Origin: JALHST01 sp038316335
Lineage (GTDB): Bacteria; Bacteroidota; Bacteroidia; Flavobacteriales; Flavobacteriaceae
Assembly: GCA_038316335.1 (NCBI GenBank)
Contig: JBBQAM010000045.1
Coordinates: 1-32,816 of the forward strand
Length of the DNA: 32,816 nucleotides
Direction of reading: 5' to 3'
Shown here: piece by piece, positions 8,168-16,122 of the stretch
How positions within the stretch are numbered: the first letter of the stretch is position 1
Layout: every line of letters starts with the position of its first letter
Notes under the pieces: generated by a model
Seen by the model: only the letters and a program-made list of their open reading frames with translations
Database searches by the model: none
What the model was told of the DNA's origin: nothing
Made by a program: the position numbers and the translations under genes

Positions 8168-8926
8168 ATGCTATTAGAAAATAAAGTGATTCTCATTACT
8201 GGCGCAGGAAGCGGCATTGGCGCAGCTACTGCGGCTCTGTTGGCCAAACACAGGGCCTTGGTCATGGTATCCGACCTCGATTTGGAAAGGGCCCAAAAGG
8301 TCGTGGGCACTATCAAGCGCATTGGGGGTATCGCATCGGCCTTCGGGGCCGACGTATCAGTATATGAGGAAGTAACTGCGTTGATAGCCCATACCATTAA
8401 GGAATATGGCCGATTGGATGTGATGGTCAACAATGCAGGGATCGGGGGCAAACATCAGTATAAGACAGCCGAGCATACCCTCGAAGATTGGGATGCCGTA
8501 ATTGCGGTGAACCAAACCGGGGTCTTTTATGGTATGAAACTGGCATTGCAACAAATGATGAAACAGGGACATGGCAATATTATAAATATAGCTTCCTTGG
8601 CAGGATTAAAACCTTCGGGAAATAATCTTTCCTACAGTGCCAGTAAATTCGCGGTCGTAGGGATGACCAAATCGGCCGCCTTGGAATACGGGGGTAAAAA
8701 TATCAGAATCAATGCGGTTTGTCCGGGGTATACCCAATCGGCACTTTTAGACCGATTATTGGCCAGTAGACCCGACATGGGCGAAATCCTAAAACGAAGG
8801 ATCCCGATGGGTCGTTTTGGCGATCCGTCGGAGATCGCCGAGGCGGTGGCTTGGCTTGCCTCCGATAATTCAAAATATATGACGGGTCAGACACTAACGC
8901 TTGACGGCGGAATTTCTTTACAATAG
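8168..8926 (+). CDS. short-chain dehydrogenase/reductase (SDR)
   Basis: Classical SDR of 252 residues. It shows the cofactor loop TGAGSGIG (about residues 11-18), an acidic residue at the end of the second strand (SDLDLERA), which favours NAD(H), the NNAG motif, Ser143, and YSASK with Tyr156 and Lys160. The end TGQTLTLDGG is typical of the FabG-like branch. The gene follows the DUF1330 gene after 23 bases. In context it would act on the 3-hydroxy- or 4-hydroxy/keto-acyl-CoA intermediate. It is one of three SDR genes in the same operon, which suggests separate oxidation steps rather than redundancy. Confidence 0.88.
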   Translation: MLLENKVILITGAGSGIGAATAALLAKHRALVMVSDLDLERAQKVVGTIKRIGGIASAFGADVSVYEEVTALIAHTIKEYGRLDVMVNNAGIGGKHQYKTAEHTLEDWDAVIAVNQTGVFYGMKLALQQMMKQGHGNIINIASLAGLKPSGNNLSYSASKFAVVGMTKSAALEYGGKNIRINAVCPGYTQSALLDRLLASRPDMGEILKRRIPMGRFGDPSEIAEAVAWLASDNSKYMTGQTLTLDGGISLQ

Positions 8927-8931
8927 TTTAA

Positions 8932-8950
8932 AAGACCCCATGGGGGTTTC
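8932..8950 (+). promoter_or_regulatory. intra-operon hairpin before the enoyl-CoA isomerase gene
   Basis: AAGACCCC and GGGGGTTTC around ATG give a 6-7-bp GC-rich stem between the SDR stop and the next start. No T-run follows, so full termination is unlikely. It may act as an mRNA processing or stability element, or as a weak attenuator. Confidence 0.3.
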
Positions 8951-8965
8951 ATAAATAAATAACCC

Positions 8966-9739
8966 ATGAATACATTGAACCTTATTAAAAAAGAGGGATA
9001 TACCATTGTCCAGATGAATCGTGGAAAGGTAAATGCCCTCAATCACGAAATGGTCCAAGAACTGCGCCAGGCGTTCCGGGATATTGAAAATGACGACCAG
9101 GTGCAAGGGGCCATTCTCACCGGGCAGCCCCATTATTTTTCGGCAGGTTTGGATCTTATCGAGTTGTATGAGTATGACCATGAACAGATTAAGGGTTTTT
9201 TCAGAGACTTTGGAGCACTTTACATCGAGTTGATGCAGATTACCAAGCCCATAATTGCCGCCATTACGGGACATGCCCCTGCGGGAGGTTGCGTTTTGGC
9301 GGTGACTTGCGATAATCGATTTATGGCAGATGGGAATAACTATGTAATCGGACTCAACGAGGTCGCAGTAAATATCCAGATATCTCAGAATCTTATAGAA
9401 ACCTATGCCTTTTGGATTGGCCATGGTCTGTGTAGCCGCTATGTTCTTGAAGGAAAATTACTCAATGGCACCGAAGCGCTTTCGGCAGGTCTGATCGATG
9501 AATTGGTACCACTAGATCGGGTGTTACTGCGAGCAGAGGCCAAGATGCAGAAGTATATGGAGGCAGATCAGGAAATTTTGTTGAACACCAAGAATAAACT
9601 TCGAAAAAATTTGCTGGATAAATTGGATGTTGATGCCGAAAATTCATTAAAAGAGGCAGTAATCCTATGGTGGAAACCTCAAATTCGGAAGAAAATGCAA
9701 GTCTTTGTACAACAACTAGCTACTAAAAACAAAAGATAG
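8966..9739 (+). CDS. enoyl-CoA hydratase/isomerase family protein, ECI1-like
   Basis: Crotonase-fold protein of 257 residues. The oxyanion-hole segments are YFSAGLDLIEL and GHAPAGGCVLAVTCD. The active-site string is IGLNEVAV, with Glu132. Mitochondrial delta3,delta2-enoyl-CoA isomerase (ECI1) has a very similar GLNE motif and the following LAG-type helix, so isomerisation of a 3-enoyl to a 2-enoyl-CoA is more likely than plain hydration. This would fit a pathway that removes a phosphate at C4 and leaves a double bond needing repositioning. The gene has its own 39-base upstream gap with a hairpin and is followed after 7 bases by the reductase gene. Confidence 0.85.
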   Translation: MNTLNLIKKEGYTIVQMNRGKVNALNHEMVQELRQAFRDIENDDQVQGAILTGQPHYFSAGLDLIELYEYDHEQIKGFFRDFGALYIELMQITKPIIAAITGHAPAGGCVLAVTCDNRFMADGNNYVIGLNEVAVNIQISQNLIETYAFWIGHGLCSRYVLEGKLLNGTEALSAGLIDELVPLDRVLLRAEAKMQKYMEADQEILLNTKNKLRKNLLDKLDVDAENSLKEAVILWWKPQIRKKMQVFVQQLATKNKR

Positions 9740-9746
9740 ATACCTT

Positions 9747-10775
9747 ATGAAACATATGAACAAACAATTGAAATTTGTGAAAAGACCGACTGGCGATGCT
9801 GATGGTTCGACTTGGTCCTTGGAGATAACACCCGTGCCCGAATTACAAGAAGGGGGAATTCTGGTGCAACAACACTATGTTTCGCTTGATCCCGCCATGC
9901 GGGGCTGGATGAACGATACCAAATCGTATATAGCGCCCATGGCCCTTGGTTCGGTGATGCGGGCAGGGACTGTTGGCAAAATCGTTGCCGTGAAGAACAA
10001 TCCCGATTATACAATTGGTGATTATGTGACGGGAATCGGTGGGGTGCAACAATATACAGTTTCAGATGGTAAGGGATATCGAATCATCGACCCAAAACTC
10101 GCGCCACTTCCCACCTATTTGAGTACTTTGGGGATGACGGGCATGACGGCCTATTTTGGGATTCTCGAAGTAGGAAAGATCAAAGAAGGTGATGTTGTAG
10201 TCGTATCAGGAGCAGCGGGAGCCGTAGGCAGTGTCGTTGGGCAGATAGCAAAGATCAAGGGCTGCAAGGTAATCGGCATCGCCGGCGGTGCCGACAAATG
10301 TAATTATATTCTAAAGGAACTTGGATTTGATGCGGCCATCGATTATCGGAACGAAGATGTCAAAGTCAGGTTAAAAGAAGCATGTCCGACAGGGCTGGAT
10401 GTCTATTTTGACAATGTAGGGGGTGAAATTCTTGATATTGCACTGAGCCAGCTGCGATTACACGCTCGAATCGTCATTTGTGGCGCCATTTCGCAGTACA
10501 ACAACAAAACGGCCGTAAAAGGCCCAAGTAATTATCTGTCGCTTTTGGTCAATCGCGCAACCATGCAGGGCATGGTAATATTCGATTATGCCAAAAGATA
10601 TCAGGAGGCGGCCCAGGAATTAGCGGGGTGGATGGCTCAGGGGAAATTGAAGGGCCGTGAAGCAATTTATGAAGGTATCGAAAACTTTCCGGAAACCTAT
10701 CAACGGCTTTTTACAGGTGACAAATCAGGGAAACTGGTTTTAAAGGTAATCGAGGATGAAAGCGATACGCTGTAA
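9747..10775 (+). CDS. NADP-dependent alkenal/prostaglandin reductase-like MDR protein
   Basis: Zinc-free medium-chain reductase of 342 residues, of the CurA / prostaglandin reductase (PTGR1) / leukotriene B4 12-hydroxydehydrogenase group. Signatures are QQHYVSLDPAMRGWM near the N-terminus, YLSTLGMTGMTAYFGI, the nucleotide-binding VSGAAGAVGSVVGQIAK, and DVYFDNVGGEILD. These proteins reduce the C=C bond of alpha,beta-unsaturated carbonyls such as alkenals and enones. The last 20 bases overlap the start of the next gene, so translation is probably coupled. In this operon it could convert 4-hydroxy-2-alkenals to saturated 4-hydroxy compounds that enter the kinase/dehydrogenase route (inference). 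Confidence 0.88.
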   Translation: MKHMNKQLKFVKRPTGDADGSTWSLEITPVPELQEGGILVQQHYVSLDPAMRGWMNDTKSYIAPMALGSVMRAGTVGKIVAVKNNPDYTIGDYVTGIGGVQQYTVSDGKGYRIIDPKLAPLPTYLSTLGMTGMTAYFGILEVGKIKEGDVVVVSGAAGAVGSVVGQIAKIKGCKVIGIAGGADKCNYILKELGFDAAIDYRNEDVKVRLKEACPTGLDVYFDNVGGEILDIALSQLRLHARIVICGAISQYNNKTAVKGPSNYLSLLVNRATMQGMVIFDYAKRYQEAAQELAGWMAQGKLKGREAIYEGIENFPETYQRLFTGDKSGKLVLKVIEDESDTL

Positions 10776-11730
10776 AAAATTCGGCCCGCCCAGTGATCTA
10801 GTACTAGAAGAACTCCCCTCATTAAAGCCGGGACCCCTTGAGGTAGTTGTGTCGGTTAAAGCTTGTGGCATAAATTTTCCCGATACGTTGATCATCCAAG
10901 GCTTGTATCAATTTAAACCCGAGTTACCTTTCACGCCTGGAAGTGACATCGCCGGTATTGTAAAAGCCGTAGGTGAAGAAGTAACGCGTTTTGTGATAGG
11001 TGATGAAGTTTTCGGATTCGTTCCGACAGGTGGATTTGCCGAAGAAGTCGTGGTGCCGGCGGCGGCATGCTTCCCAAAATCCCCTAAAATGAGCTTTCCG
11101 GTCGCGGCGTCCTTTATGGTAGCCTATGGCACCTCGTATCATGCCCTCAAAGACCGGGCAAAACTGGTAGAAGGGGAAACCCTGCTGGTGCTTGGTGCCG
11201 CAGGAGGTGTTGGCTTGGCCGCTGTAGAGCTGGCCAAACTCATGGGGGCAAAAGTTATTGCCGTGGTATCCACCGAAGAAAAATTACGATTGTGTCGGGA
11301 ATATGGTGCAGATCATACCATCAATTATGCAAAGGAAGATCTCAAGGCTGCCATGAAGCATCTGACAGAGAACCGAGGGGTCGATGTCATCTACGATCCG
11401 GTGGGCGGCACATATTCGGAAACAGCGCTCCGTGGAATCGCTTATGACGGGCGTTTTCTGGTAGTAGGATTTGCTTCCGGTACCATTCCAAAAATTCCCC
11501 TAAATCTGCCCTTACTGAAAACGGCCTCCATCGTAGGCGTCTTTTGGGGTGATTTTGCAATGCGGAATCCAAAACAAAATTTGCAGAATACCAAGACCCT
11601 GTTACAATGGTATGAAGCTGGCAAACTTAGGCCCCACCTCCATAAAGTCTATAAATTAAAAGAGGTTGCCAAAGCTATGAATTCAATGATCGAAAGAAAG
11701 GTACAGGGGAAAGTGGTACTAGAGGTATAA
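10756..11730 (+). CDS. NADPH:quinone oxidoreductase family protein (zinc-free MDR)
   Basis: Medium-chain reductase of 324 residues, quinone-oxidoreductase/enoyl-reductase branch. It has the N-terminal MKAIRCKKFGPPSDLVLEE, the GINFPDTLIIQG segment in place of a zinc site, PGSDIAGIVKAVGEEV, and the nucleotide-binding LGAAGGVGLAAVELAK. The end GKVVLEV is typical. Catalytic-zinc cysteines of alcohol dehydrogenases are absent. It begins inside the last codons of the alkenal-reductase gene (20-base overlap). Likely substrates are quinones or 2-enoyl compounds; reduction of an enoyl intermediate in the same pathway is possible but not shown. Confidence 0.87.
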   Translation: MKAIRCKKFGPPSDLVLEELPSLKPGPLEVVVSVKACGINFPDTLIIQGLYQFKPELPFTPGSDIAGIVKAVGEEVTRFVIGDEVFGFVPTGGFAEEVVVPAAACFPKSPKMSFPVAASFMVAYGTSYHALKDRAKLVEGETLLVLGAAGGVGLAAVELAKLMGAKVIAVVSTEEKLRLCREYGADHTINYAKEDLKAAMKHLTENRGVDVIYDPVGGTYSETALRGIAYDGRFLVVGFASGTIPKIPLNLPLLKTASIVGVFWGDFAMRNPKQNLQNTKTLLQWYEAGKLRPHLHKVYKLKEVAKAMNSMIERKVQGKVVLEV

Positions 11731-11742
11731 GGTAGGGTCCCC

Positions 11743-11772
11743 TTGAAAAGAATTTAAAAAACCCTATCTTCA
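11743..11772 (+). promoter_or_regulatory. candidate internal promoter
   Basis: In the 91-base gap before the FabG-like gene there is TTG at 11743-11745 and, after 19 bases, TATCTTCA at 11765-11772. This is close to the Bacteroidota -33/-7 pattern (TTG and TAnnTTTG, 6 of 8 matching in the -7 box). It could drive the last three genes (SDR, MaoC, acyl-CoA synthetase) separately from the upstream part. Confidence 0.35.
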
Positions 11773-11821
11773 GCTTGGTAAAAAGCGGCTTCCTAAAGGA
11801 CTTATACACAAAACAAAGACA

Positions 11822-12559
11822 ATGAGACTAAAAGACAGAATAGCTATCGTCACCGGAGGAGCCCGTGGTATTGGCCAGGCCATATCGGAACTCTTTGCAG
11901 GCGAAGGGGCCACCATAATAATCATTGACCTCCTCCCCCAAGGCCAGCAAGTCGCAGATGCAATCAACGCCAAAGGTGGAATCGCCGAATATCATCATAT
12001 TTCGGTAACCGACAAAGTAGGCGTGGAAACGCTATTCAAAAAGGTATTCGAACGTTATAAGAAAATCGATATCCTCATTAATAATGCCGGAATTACAAGA
12101 GATAGAACGCTTGAAAAAATGAGCGAGGAAGAATGGGATGCCGTCATTGAGGTGAATCTCAAGGGGGTGTTCCTGTGCACGCAGGCGGTAGTACCATTTA
12201 TGAAACAAAACAGGTATGGCAGGATCGTAAGTGCGGCCTCAAATGTTGGCTTACGCGGAAATTTTGGACAGACGAATTATGCCGCGACCAAGGCAGGCGT
12301 CATTGCCATGGCCAAGACCTGGACGCTTGAATTCGGCAAGTATGGCATCACGGCCAACGCCATAGCACCTGGCTTTACAATGACTGATATGGTGAATAAG
12401 ATCCCTCAGGAACATTTTGACACAATCAAGGAAGGTATCCCACTGCGCACCGTGGCACAGCCGATTGATATTGCCTATGGCTACCTGTATCTAGCCTCTG
12501 ATGAGGCGCGCTTTGTTTCGGGCATATGCCTTACAATCGATGGTGGAACTTCCCGATAA
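11822..12559 (+). CDS. FabG-like 3-oxoacyl reductase (SDR)
   Basis: Classical SDR of 245 residues closest in look to FabG/PhaB: TGGARGIG cofactor loop, NNAG followed by ITRDRTLEKMSEEEWDAV (a FabG/PhaB hallmark), Ser140, and YAATK with Tyr153 and Lys157, ending in a GGTSR tail. It would interconvert 3-oxoacyl- and (R)-3-hydroxyacyl-CoA or -ACP. The next gene, nine bases away, is a MaoC-type (R)-hydratase, and together they make an (R)-3-hydroxyacyl pair. The 91-base upstream gap is the largest within the operon. Confidence 0.88.
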   Translation: MRLKDRIAIVTGGARGIGQAISELFAGEGATIIIIDLLPQGQQVADAINAKGGIAEYHHISVTDKVGVETLFKKVFERYKKIDILINNAGITRDRTLEKMSEEEWDAVIEVNLKGVFLCTQAVVPFMKQNRYGRIVSAASNVGLRGNFGQTNYAATKAGVIAMAKTWTLEFGKYGITANAIAPGFTMTDMVNKIPQEHFDTIKEGIPLRTVAQPIDIAYGYLYLASDEARFVSGICLTIDGGTSR

Positions 12560-12568
12560 TGGTGTGAA

Positions 12569-13033
12569 ATGGCAAAACTAGTACTCACCGATTTTGAAGA
12601 ATTTCGCGCATGGGAAGGGAAAACCCTCCCATCCGGGGACTGGTTGACCGTTACCCAGGAAATGATCAATGATTTTGCAAAGGCCACCATGGATTTCCAA
12701 TGGATTCATGTAGATGTGGAAAAAGCAAAAAAATACTCCCCCTTTAAAAAGCCGGTAGCCCATGGTTTTATGTCGTTGGCGCTCTTGTCGAAGTTGTTAC
12801 ACGATATCCTGTTGGTCAATTCGGCCACGATGGGTGTCAATTATGGTCTCGACAAAGTACGTTTTCCGAGTCCGGTGGTAGTCGATAGCCGACTACGATT
12901 GACCTGTAACATTCAAAAAATTGAAGATTACGGAGATACCGGTCTTAAAATTAGTTGGCATTGTGTGGTTGAAATCGAAGGGTTTGATAAACCAGCCTGT
13001 GTGGCCGATTTTATTAGTCTGATGTTTGCCTGA
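12569..13033 (+). CDS. MaoC-like (R)-specific enoyl-CoA hydratase
   Basis: Hot-dog-fold MaoC dehydratase of 154 residues. The hydratase-2 motif is visible as DFQWIHVD with Asp42 and His47 as catalytic residues, followed by PVAHGFMSLAL. The length is usual for single-domain members. The expected reaction is reversible hydration of 2-enoyl-CoA to (R)-3-hydroxyacyl-CoA. In the operon it can follow the ACAD11-like step by hydrating the enoyl-CoA product, with the FabG-like SDR then oxidising the alcohol. Confidence 0.88.
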   Translation: MAKLVLTDFEEFRAWEGKTLPSGDWLTVTQEMINDFAKATMDFQWIHVDVEKAKKYSPFKKPVAHGFMSLALLSKLLHDILLVNSATMGVNYGLDKVRFPSPVVVDSRLRLTCNIQKIEDYGDTGLKISWHCVVEIEGFDKPACVADFISLMFA

Positions 13034-13116
13034 TTTTTGTAATTTAAGGAATTGCTTGTCCATCCTTTGGATGAAAGAGAATACGCATAACTTGACCAAC
13101 CTAAAAATACCGATAA

Positions 13117-14934
13117 ATGACCCGCCTTTTTGATCTCCTTTACCGACAATGTGAAACCAACCCCCTAGAAGCTTCTATGAGTGCCCGCGATGCCAGTGGA
13201 AACTGGAAGTCGTATAGTACGAACGAGGTTAAAATGTATGCCGAACAGGCAGCTTCGGGCCTTGTAAAACTCGGCTTTAAACCAGGGGACAAGATTGCGC
13301 TTGTAATCTACAAAAATAGGCCTGAATGGGTTATTATGGATTTTGCCCTGCAAATGGCCGGGCTCATTAGTATTCCGATGTATCCTACCATTAGTATTTC
13401 GGAATTCGAATATATATTGAACGAGGCCGAAGTAAAGGCCGCTTTCTGTGGGGACCTAGATTTATATGACAAACTTTCGTCGACTCAAAAAAAAGTGCCA
13501 AGCTTAAAGCGCATTTACTCTTTTGACAAGGTCGATGGAAGGCCCTATTGGGAGGAACTATTTGAGCCCTTGGGTCTGGACAAGGTTGAAGAAATCAGAA
13601 ATAAAATCACCGGGGAAGACCTGGTCACCATTATTTATACCTCAGGCACTACTGGGAACCCAAAAGGGGTAATGCTCACCCATAATAATGTCATGCATGT
13701 TATTGTAGAGACCTCAAAATTCCTATTCGTGAAGCCTGGCGAAAAAGTCTTGAGTTTTCTGCCCTTATGCCATATTTATGAAAGGGCTGTTTCTTTTGCT
13801 TGGTTCCATGAAGGCACTTCCATTTATTTTTGTGGTACCGACAATTTGAGCGGACCAAATGGGGATTTGGCATCTGTGCGACCCGTAGCATTTACTACAG
13901 TCCCGAGACTGCTTGAAAAAATATACGAGGCTATTTATAATAAAGGCCTGGCCCTCAAAGGTATGAAAAGGGCGCTTTTCTTTTGGGCGCTACGCCTGTC
14001 TGATAGTTTTGAAATCGACCAAAAATTAACGGGGGTCAAAAAACTAAAATGGAAAATTGCCGATGCCCTTATTTTCAACAAATGGCGGGCAGCGCTTGGG
14101 GGGAATGTGCGATTGATAGTAACCGGTTCGGCACCCTGCCCCTTGCAAATCTTGCGCGTATTTTGTGCCGCAGGCATCAATGTCAGGGAGGCCTACGGTC
14201 TTACTGAGACGTCACCCACCTTAACTTTTAATAGTATTGAACCAGGAGGATGTGTCATCGGCACGGTTGGCTATGCCATCAATGGGGTACAAATTTATAT
14301 TGATACATCATCGGGCGATTATAAGGAAGGGGAAGGCGAGGTCCTGGTCATCGGCCCAAATGTTATGTCGGGTTATTACAAAAAACCCGAAATCAATGCG
14401 CAGGTCTTTCAAGTAATCGATGGTAAAAAATGGTTTTGTACAGGCGATATCGGGAAGTTGGTCATAGGTCCCGGGGGCAAGGAATTTCTCAAGATAACCG
14501 ACAGAAAGAAAGAATTGTTGAAAACCTCTGGGGGCAAATATGTAGCCCCTGCACCTATTGAAAACAGGATCAAGGAAAATTTTATAGTCGATCAGATCAT
14601 GGTTATCGGTGACAAGCAGAAATTTGTCTCGGCATTGATCGTTCCTTCAGAACAGGGCCTAAAGAACTGGTGCCTTCATAAGGATATTCCCTGGACGCAT
14701 CTCGAGGACATGTTAAAACAAGATCGTATCATTCGGAAATATCAAAAAGTAATCGATACGTATAATCCCGAATTCGGGCATATTGAACAAATCAAGAAAT
14801 TCCGTTTGGTCCCTAGTGTGTGGTTGCCAATACGGGATGATGGTACCGATGCCGAGCTCACCCCGACCTTAAAACTTAAACGCAGGGTAATCCGGGAGAA
14901 ATACAAAAATGAAATCCAGGAAATATATGCTTAA
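13117..14934 (+). CDS. long-chain acyl-CoA synthetase (AMP-forming), FadD15-like
   Basis: AMP-forming acyl-CoA ligase of 605 residues. It activates a carboxylic acid with ATP and CoA. The AMP-binding loop is YTSGTTGNPKGVMLTH starting at residue 174; the A5 motif is EAYGLTETSP with Glu364 near its end; then FCTGDIGKL, DRKKELLKTSGGKYVAP and a C-terminal TPTLKLKRRVI. GGKYVAPAPIEN and the long linker region place it in the long-chain (ACSL/FadD15) branch. As the only ligase in the operon it is the candidate entry enzyme, the role of LvaE in the levulinate pathway, although LvaE belongs to a different ligase branch as far as I recall. Stop is followed by a bidirectional terminator. Confidence 0.9.
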   Translation: MTRLFDLLYRQCETNPLEASMSARDASGNWKSYSTNEVKMYAEQAASGLVKLGFKPGDKIALVIYKNRPEWVIMDFALQMAGLISIPMYPTISISEFEYILNEAEVKAAFCGDLDLYDKLSSTQKKVPSLKRIYSFDKVDGRPYWEELFEPLGLDKVEEIRNKITGEDLVTIIYTSGTTGNPKGVMLTHNNVMHVIVETSKFLFVKPGEKVLSFLPLCHIYERAVSFAWFHEGTSIYFCGTDNLSGPNGDLASVRPVAFTTVPRLLEKIYEAIYNKGLALKGMKRALFFWALRLSDSFEIDQKLTGVKKLKWKIADALIFNKWRAALGGNVRLIVTGSAPCPLQILRVFCAAGINVREAYGLTETSPTLTFNSIEPGGCVIGTVGYAINGVQIYIDTSSGDYKEGEGEVLVIGPNVMSGYYKKPEINAQVFQVIDGKKWFCTGDIGKLVIGPGGKEFLKITDRKKELLKTSGGKYVAPAPIENRIKENFIVDQIMVIGDKQKFVSALIVPSEQGLKNWCLHKDIPWTHLEDMLKQDRIIRKYQKVIDTYNPEFGHIEQIKKFRLVPSVWLPIRDDGTDAELTPTLKLKRRVIREKYKNEIQEIYA

Positions 14935-15000
14935 AAGGGCCAGCCTGTAGTACCTAGAACGTATAAATACCCCGCGCAACTATCCTCTTAAACAGAAAAA

Positions 15001-15024
15001 GCCCGAAACCATTGGGACTCGGGC
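15001..15024 (-). terminator. rho-independent terminator (possibly bidirectional)
   Basis: GCCCGA (15001-15006) and TCGGGC (15019-15024) form a perfect 6-bp stem with a 12-base loop. On the minus strand it is followed by TTTTTCTG, so it terminates the gene ending at 15063. On the plus strand a weaker T-rich stretch follows (15033-15039), so it may also end the catabolic operon. Confidence 0.75.
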
Positions 15025-15062
15025 AGTTACTTGTTTTTTAAAGAAACGGTTACAACAACTAA

Positions 15063-15632
15063 TTAATCGTCGCTTCCAATACCATGAGCATCATCATGGG
15101 TACAGCTCATACGGGCAATCGTTGCCGCATAGCCTGCATCGTCAGCAGATTTTTGGGCCTCCCTACTCGCATTCAGCGATTTTCGCATATAGTAATGCAT
15201 ATCTCCTAAATTTTTGGCCGTGTTCGCTTTTTTGGCATTTTCAAAGGCTTCATTGGCAAAATCACGCGCGTCGATGGCGTGGCTTTCAGCGTCGATGGTA
15301 TAGCTTTTAACTTCGGCAATGTTGCATACCTCTGAATAGTATTGTGCCTCGGAGGCCATCGAAACTGCCTCATCCGAAGCATTTAAAGCCAAGCCTGTTA
15401 ATAGCTCCACAGTTCGGACATCGGCACGGGCGCTATTAAATTGGGCGGCAAAGGCGGCCGATTCAGCATAGGTCTGCAACGAATCGACCAATTGGCTCAC
15501 AAGCGTCACATTTTTTTTGACGCCTTTTATTTCGCTTTTAAAAAGCTCACATTGGGCGCCGGCAACGAAGGGTGTTAAAAGAAGGAACCATGCCAAGGGC
15601 ATGAAAGATTTAAATTGTATACTGCACTTCAT
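15063..15632 (-). CDS. exported Ala-rich helical protein of unknown function
   Basis: I do not recognise this 189-residue protein. It has a signal peptide (MKCSIQFKSF, hydrophobic MPLAWFLLLTPFV, probable cleavage after AGA before Gln-Cys). The mature part is rich in Ala, Ser, Glu and Asp and looks wholly alpha-helical, with stretches such as SHAIDARDFANEAFENAKKA that would form amphipathic or coiled-coil helices. It has three mature Cys (in QCELF, EVCN and RMSC) and an acidic, His-containing tail (CTHDDAHGIGSDD). It is a single gene with its own terminator. A periplasmic or surface role is implied. Confidence 0.7.
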   Translation of the reverse strand: MKCSIQFKSFMPLAWFLLLTPFVAGAQCELFKSEIKGVKKNVTLVSQLVDSLQTYAESAAFAAQFNSARADVRTVELLTGLALNASDEAVSMASEAQYYSEVCNIAEVKSYTIDAESHAIDARDFANEAFENAKKANTAKNLGDMHYYMRKSLNASREAQKSADDAGYAATIARMSCTHDDAHGIGSDD

Positions 15633-16063
15633 AATTGGGGGGTTTCATCGGTTTACAGTACTATTAACCGCCAATCGATGCTTTAATGATATGCTGACGG
15701 ATAAACTACCATTAAAAAAGTTCAATGGTCAATTGAAGTAACTATAACAGATTTTTCCTACAAAAATTGTGTGCCCCCCAAATATACAACTGCGCTTTAA
15801 TCGAAACGTTCGTCCTACCAATTTTATCGAAAACGAAATTGTTTACATTCATCCCATGTATTGAAGGGTACTATGGCCCGCTGCTTGTGATGATCCCACA
15901 AAACGAAATGACCCACAAAAAGCTTCCCATATCCCTTTTGTTTTGGATTATGTTACCCTGTGGGGAAAATTGGGAAAGCGCCTTATCAGCTTCAAAAAAA
16001 ATAAAAATACCCCTCGATTTTCGCTCAAAAGTTCGAATGCATGCCCAGAAGTCCAAAAAAAGA
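15633..16063. other. intergenic stretch between two minus-strand genes
   Basis: About 430 bases. Translations here are low-complexity and lack family features. A perfect TAnnTTTG-like box (TATATTTG on the minus strand) lies at 15779-15786, but it is 147 bases from the start of the exported protein and has no -33 partner at the right distance. Confidence 0.45.
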
Positions 16064-16082
16064 AGCCTGCATCGCGCAGGCT
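16064..16082 (-). terminator. rho-independent terminator
   Basis: AGCCTGC and GCAGGCT form a 7-bp perfect stem with the loop ATCGC. On the minus strand it is followed by TTCTTTTTTT. It lies 41 bases after the stop of the lipoprotein gene at 16123. Confidence 0.8.
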
Positions 16083-16122
16083 CCTAGTGTCATTTTCGAA
16101 AGGTGCGGTTTTGCCTACACGT

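Noticed and set aside
15767..16087. Plus-strand ORF of 106 codons
   Set aside because: It overlaps the terminator of the lipoprotein gene and its translation is low-complexity and not protein-like.
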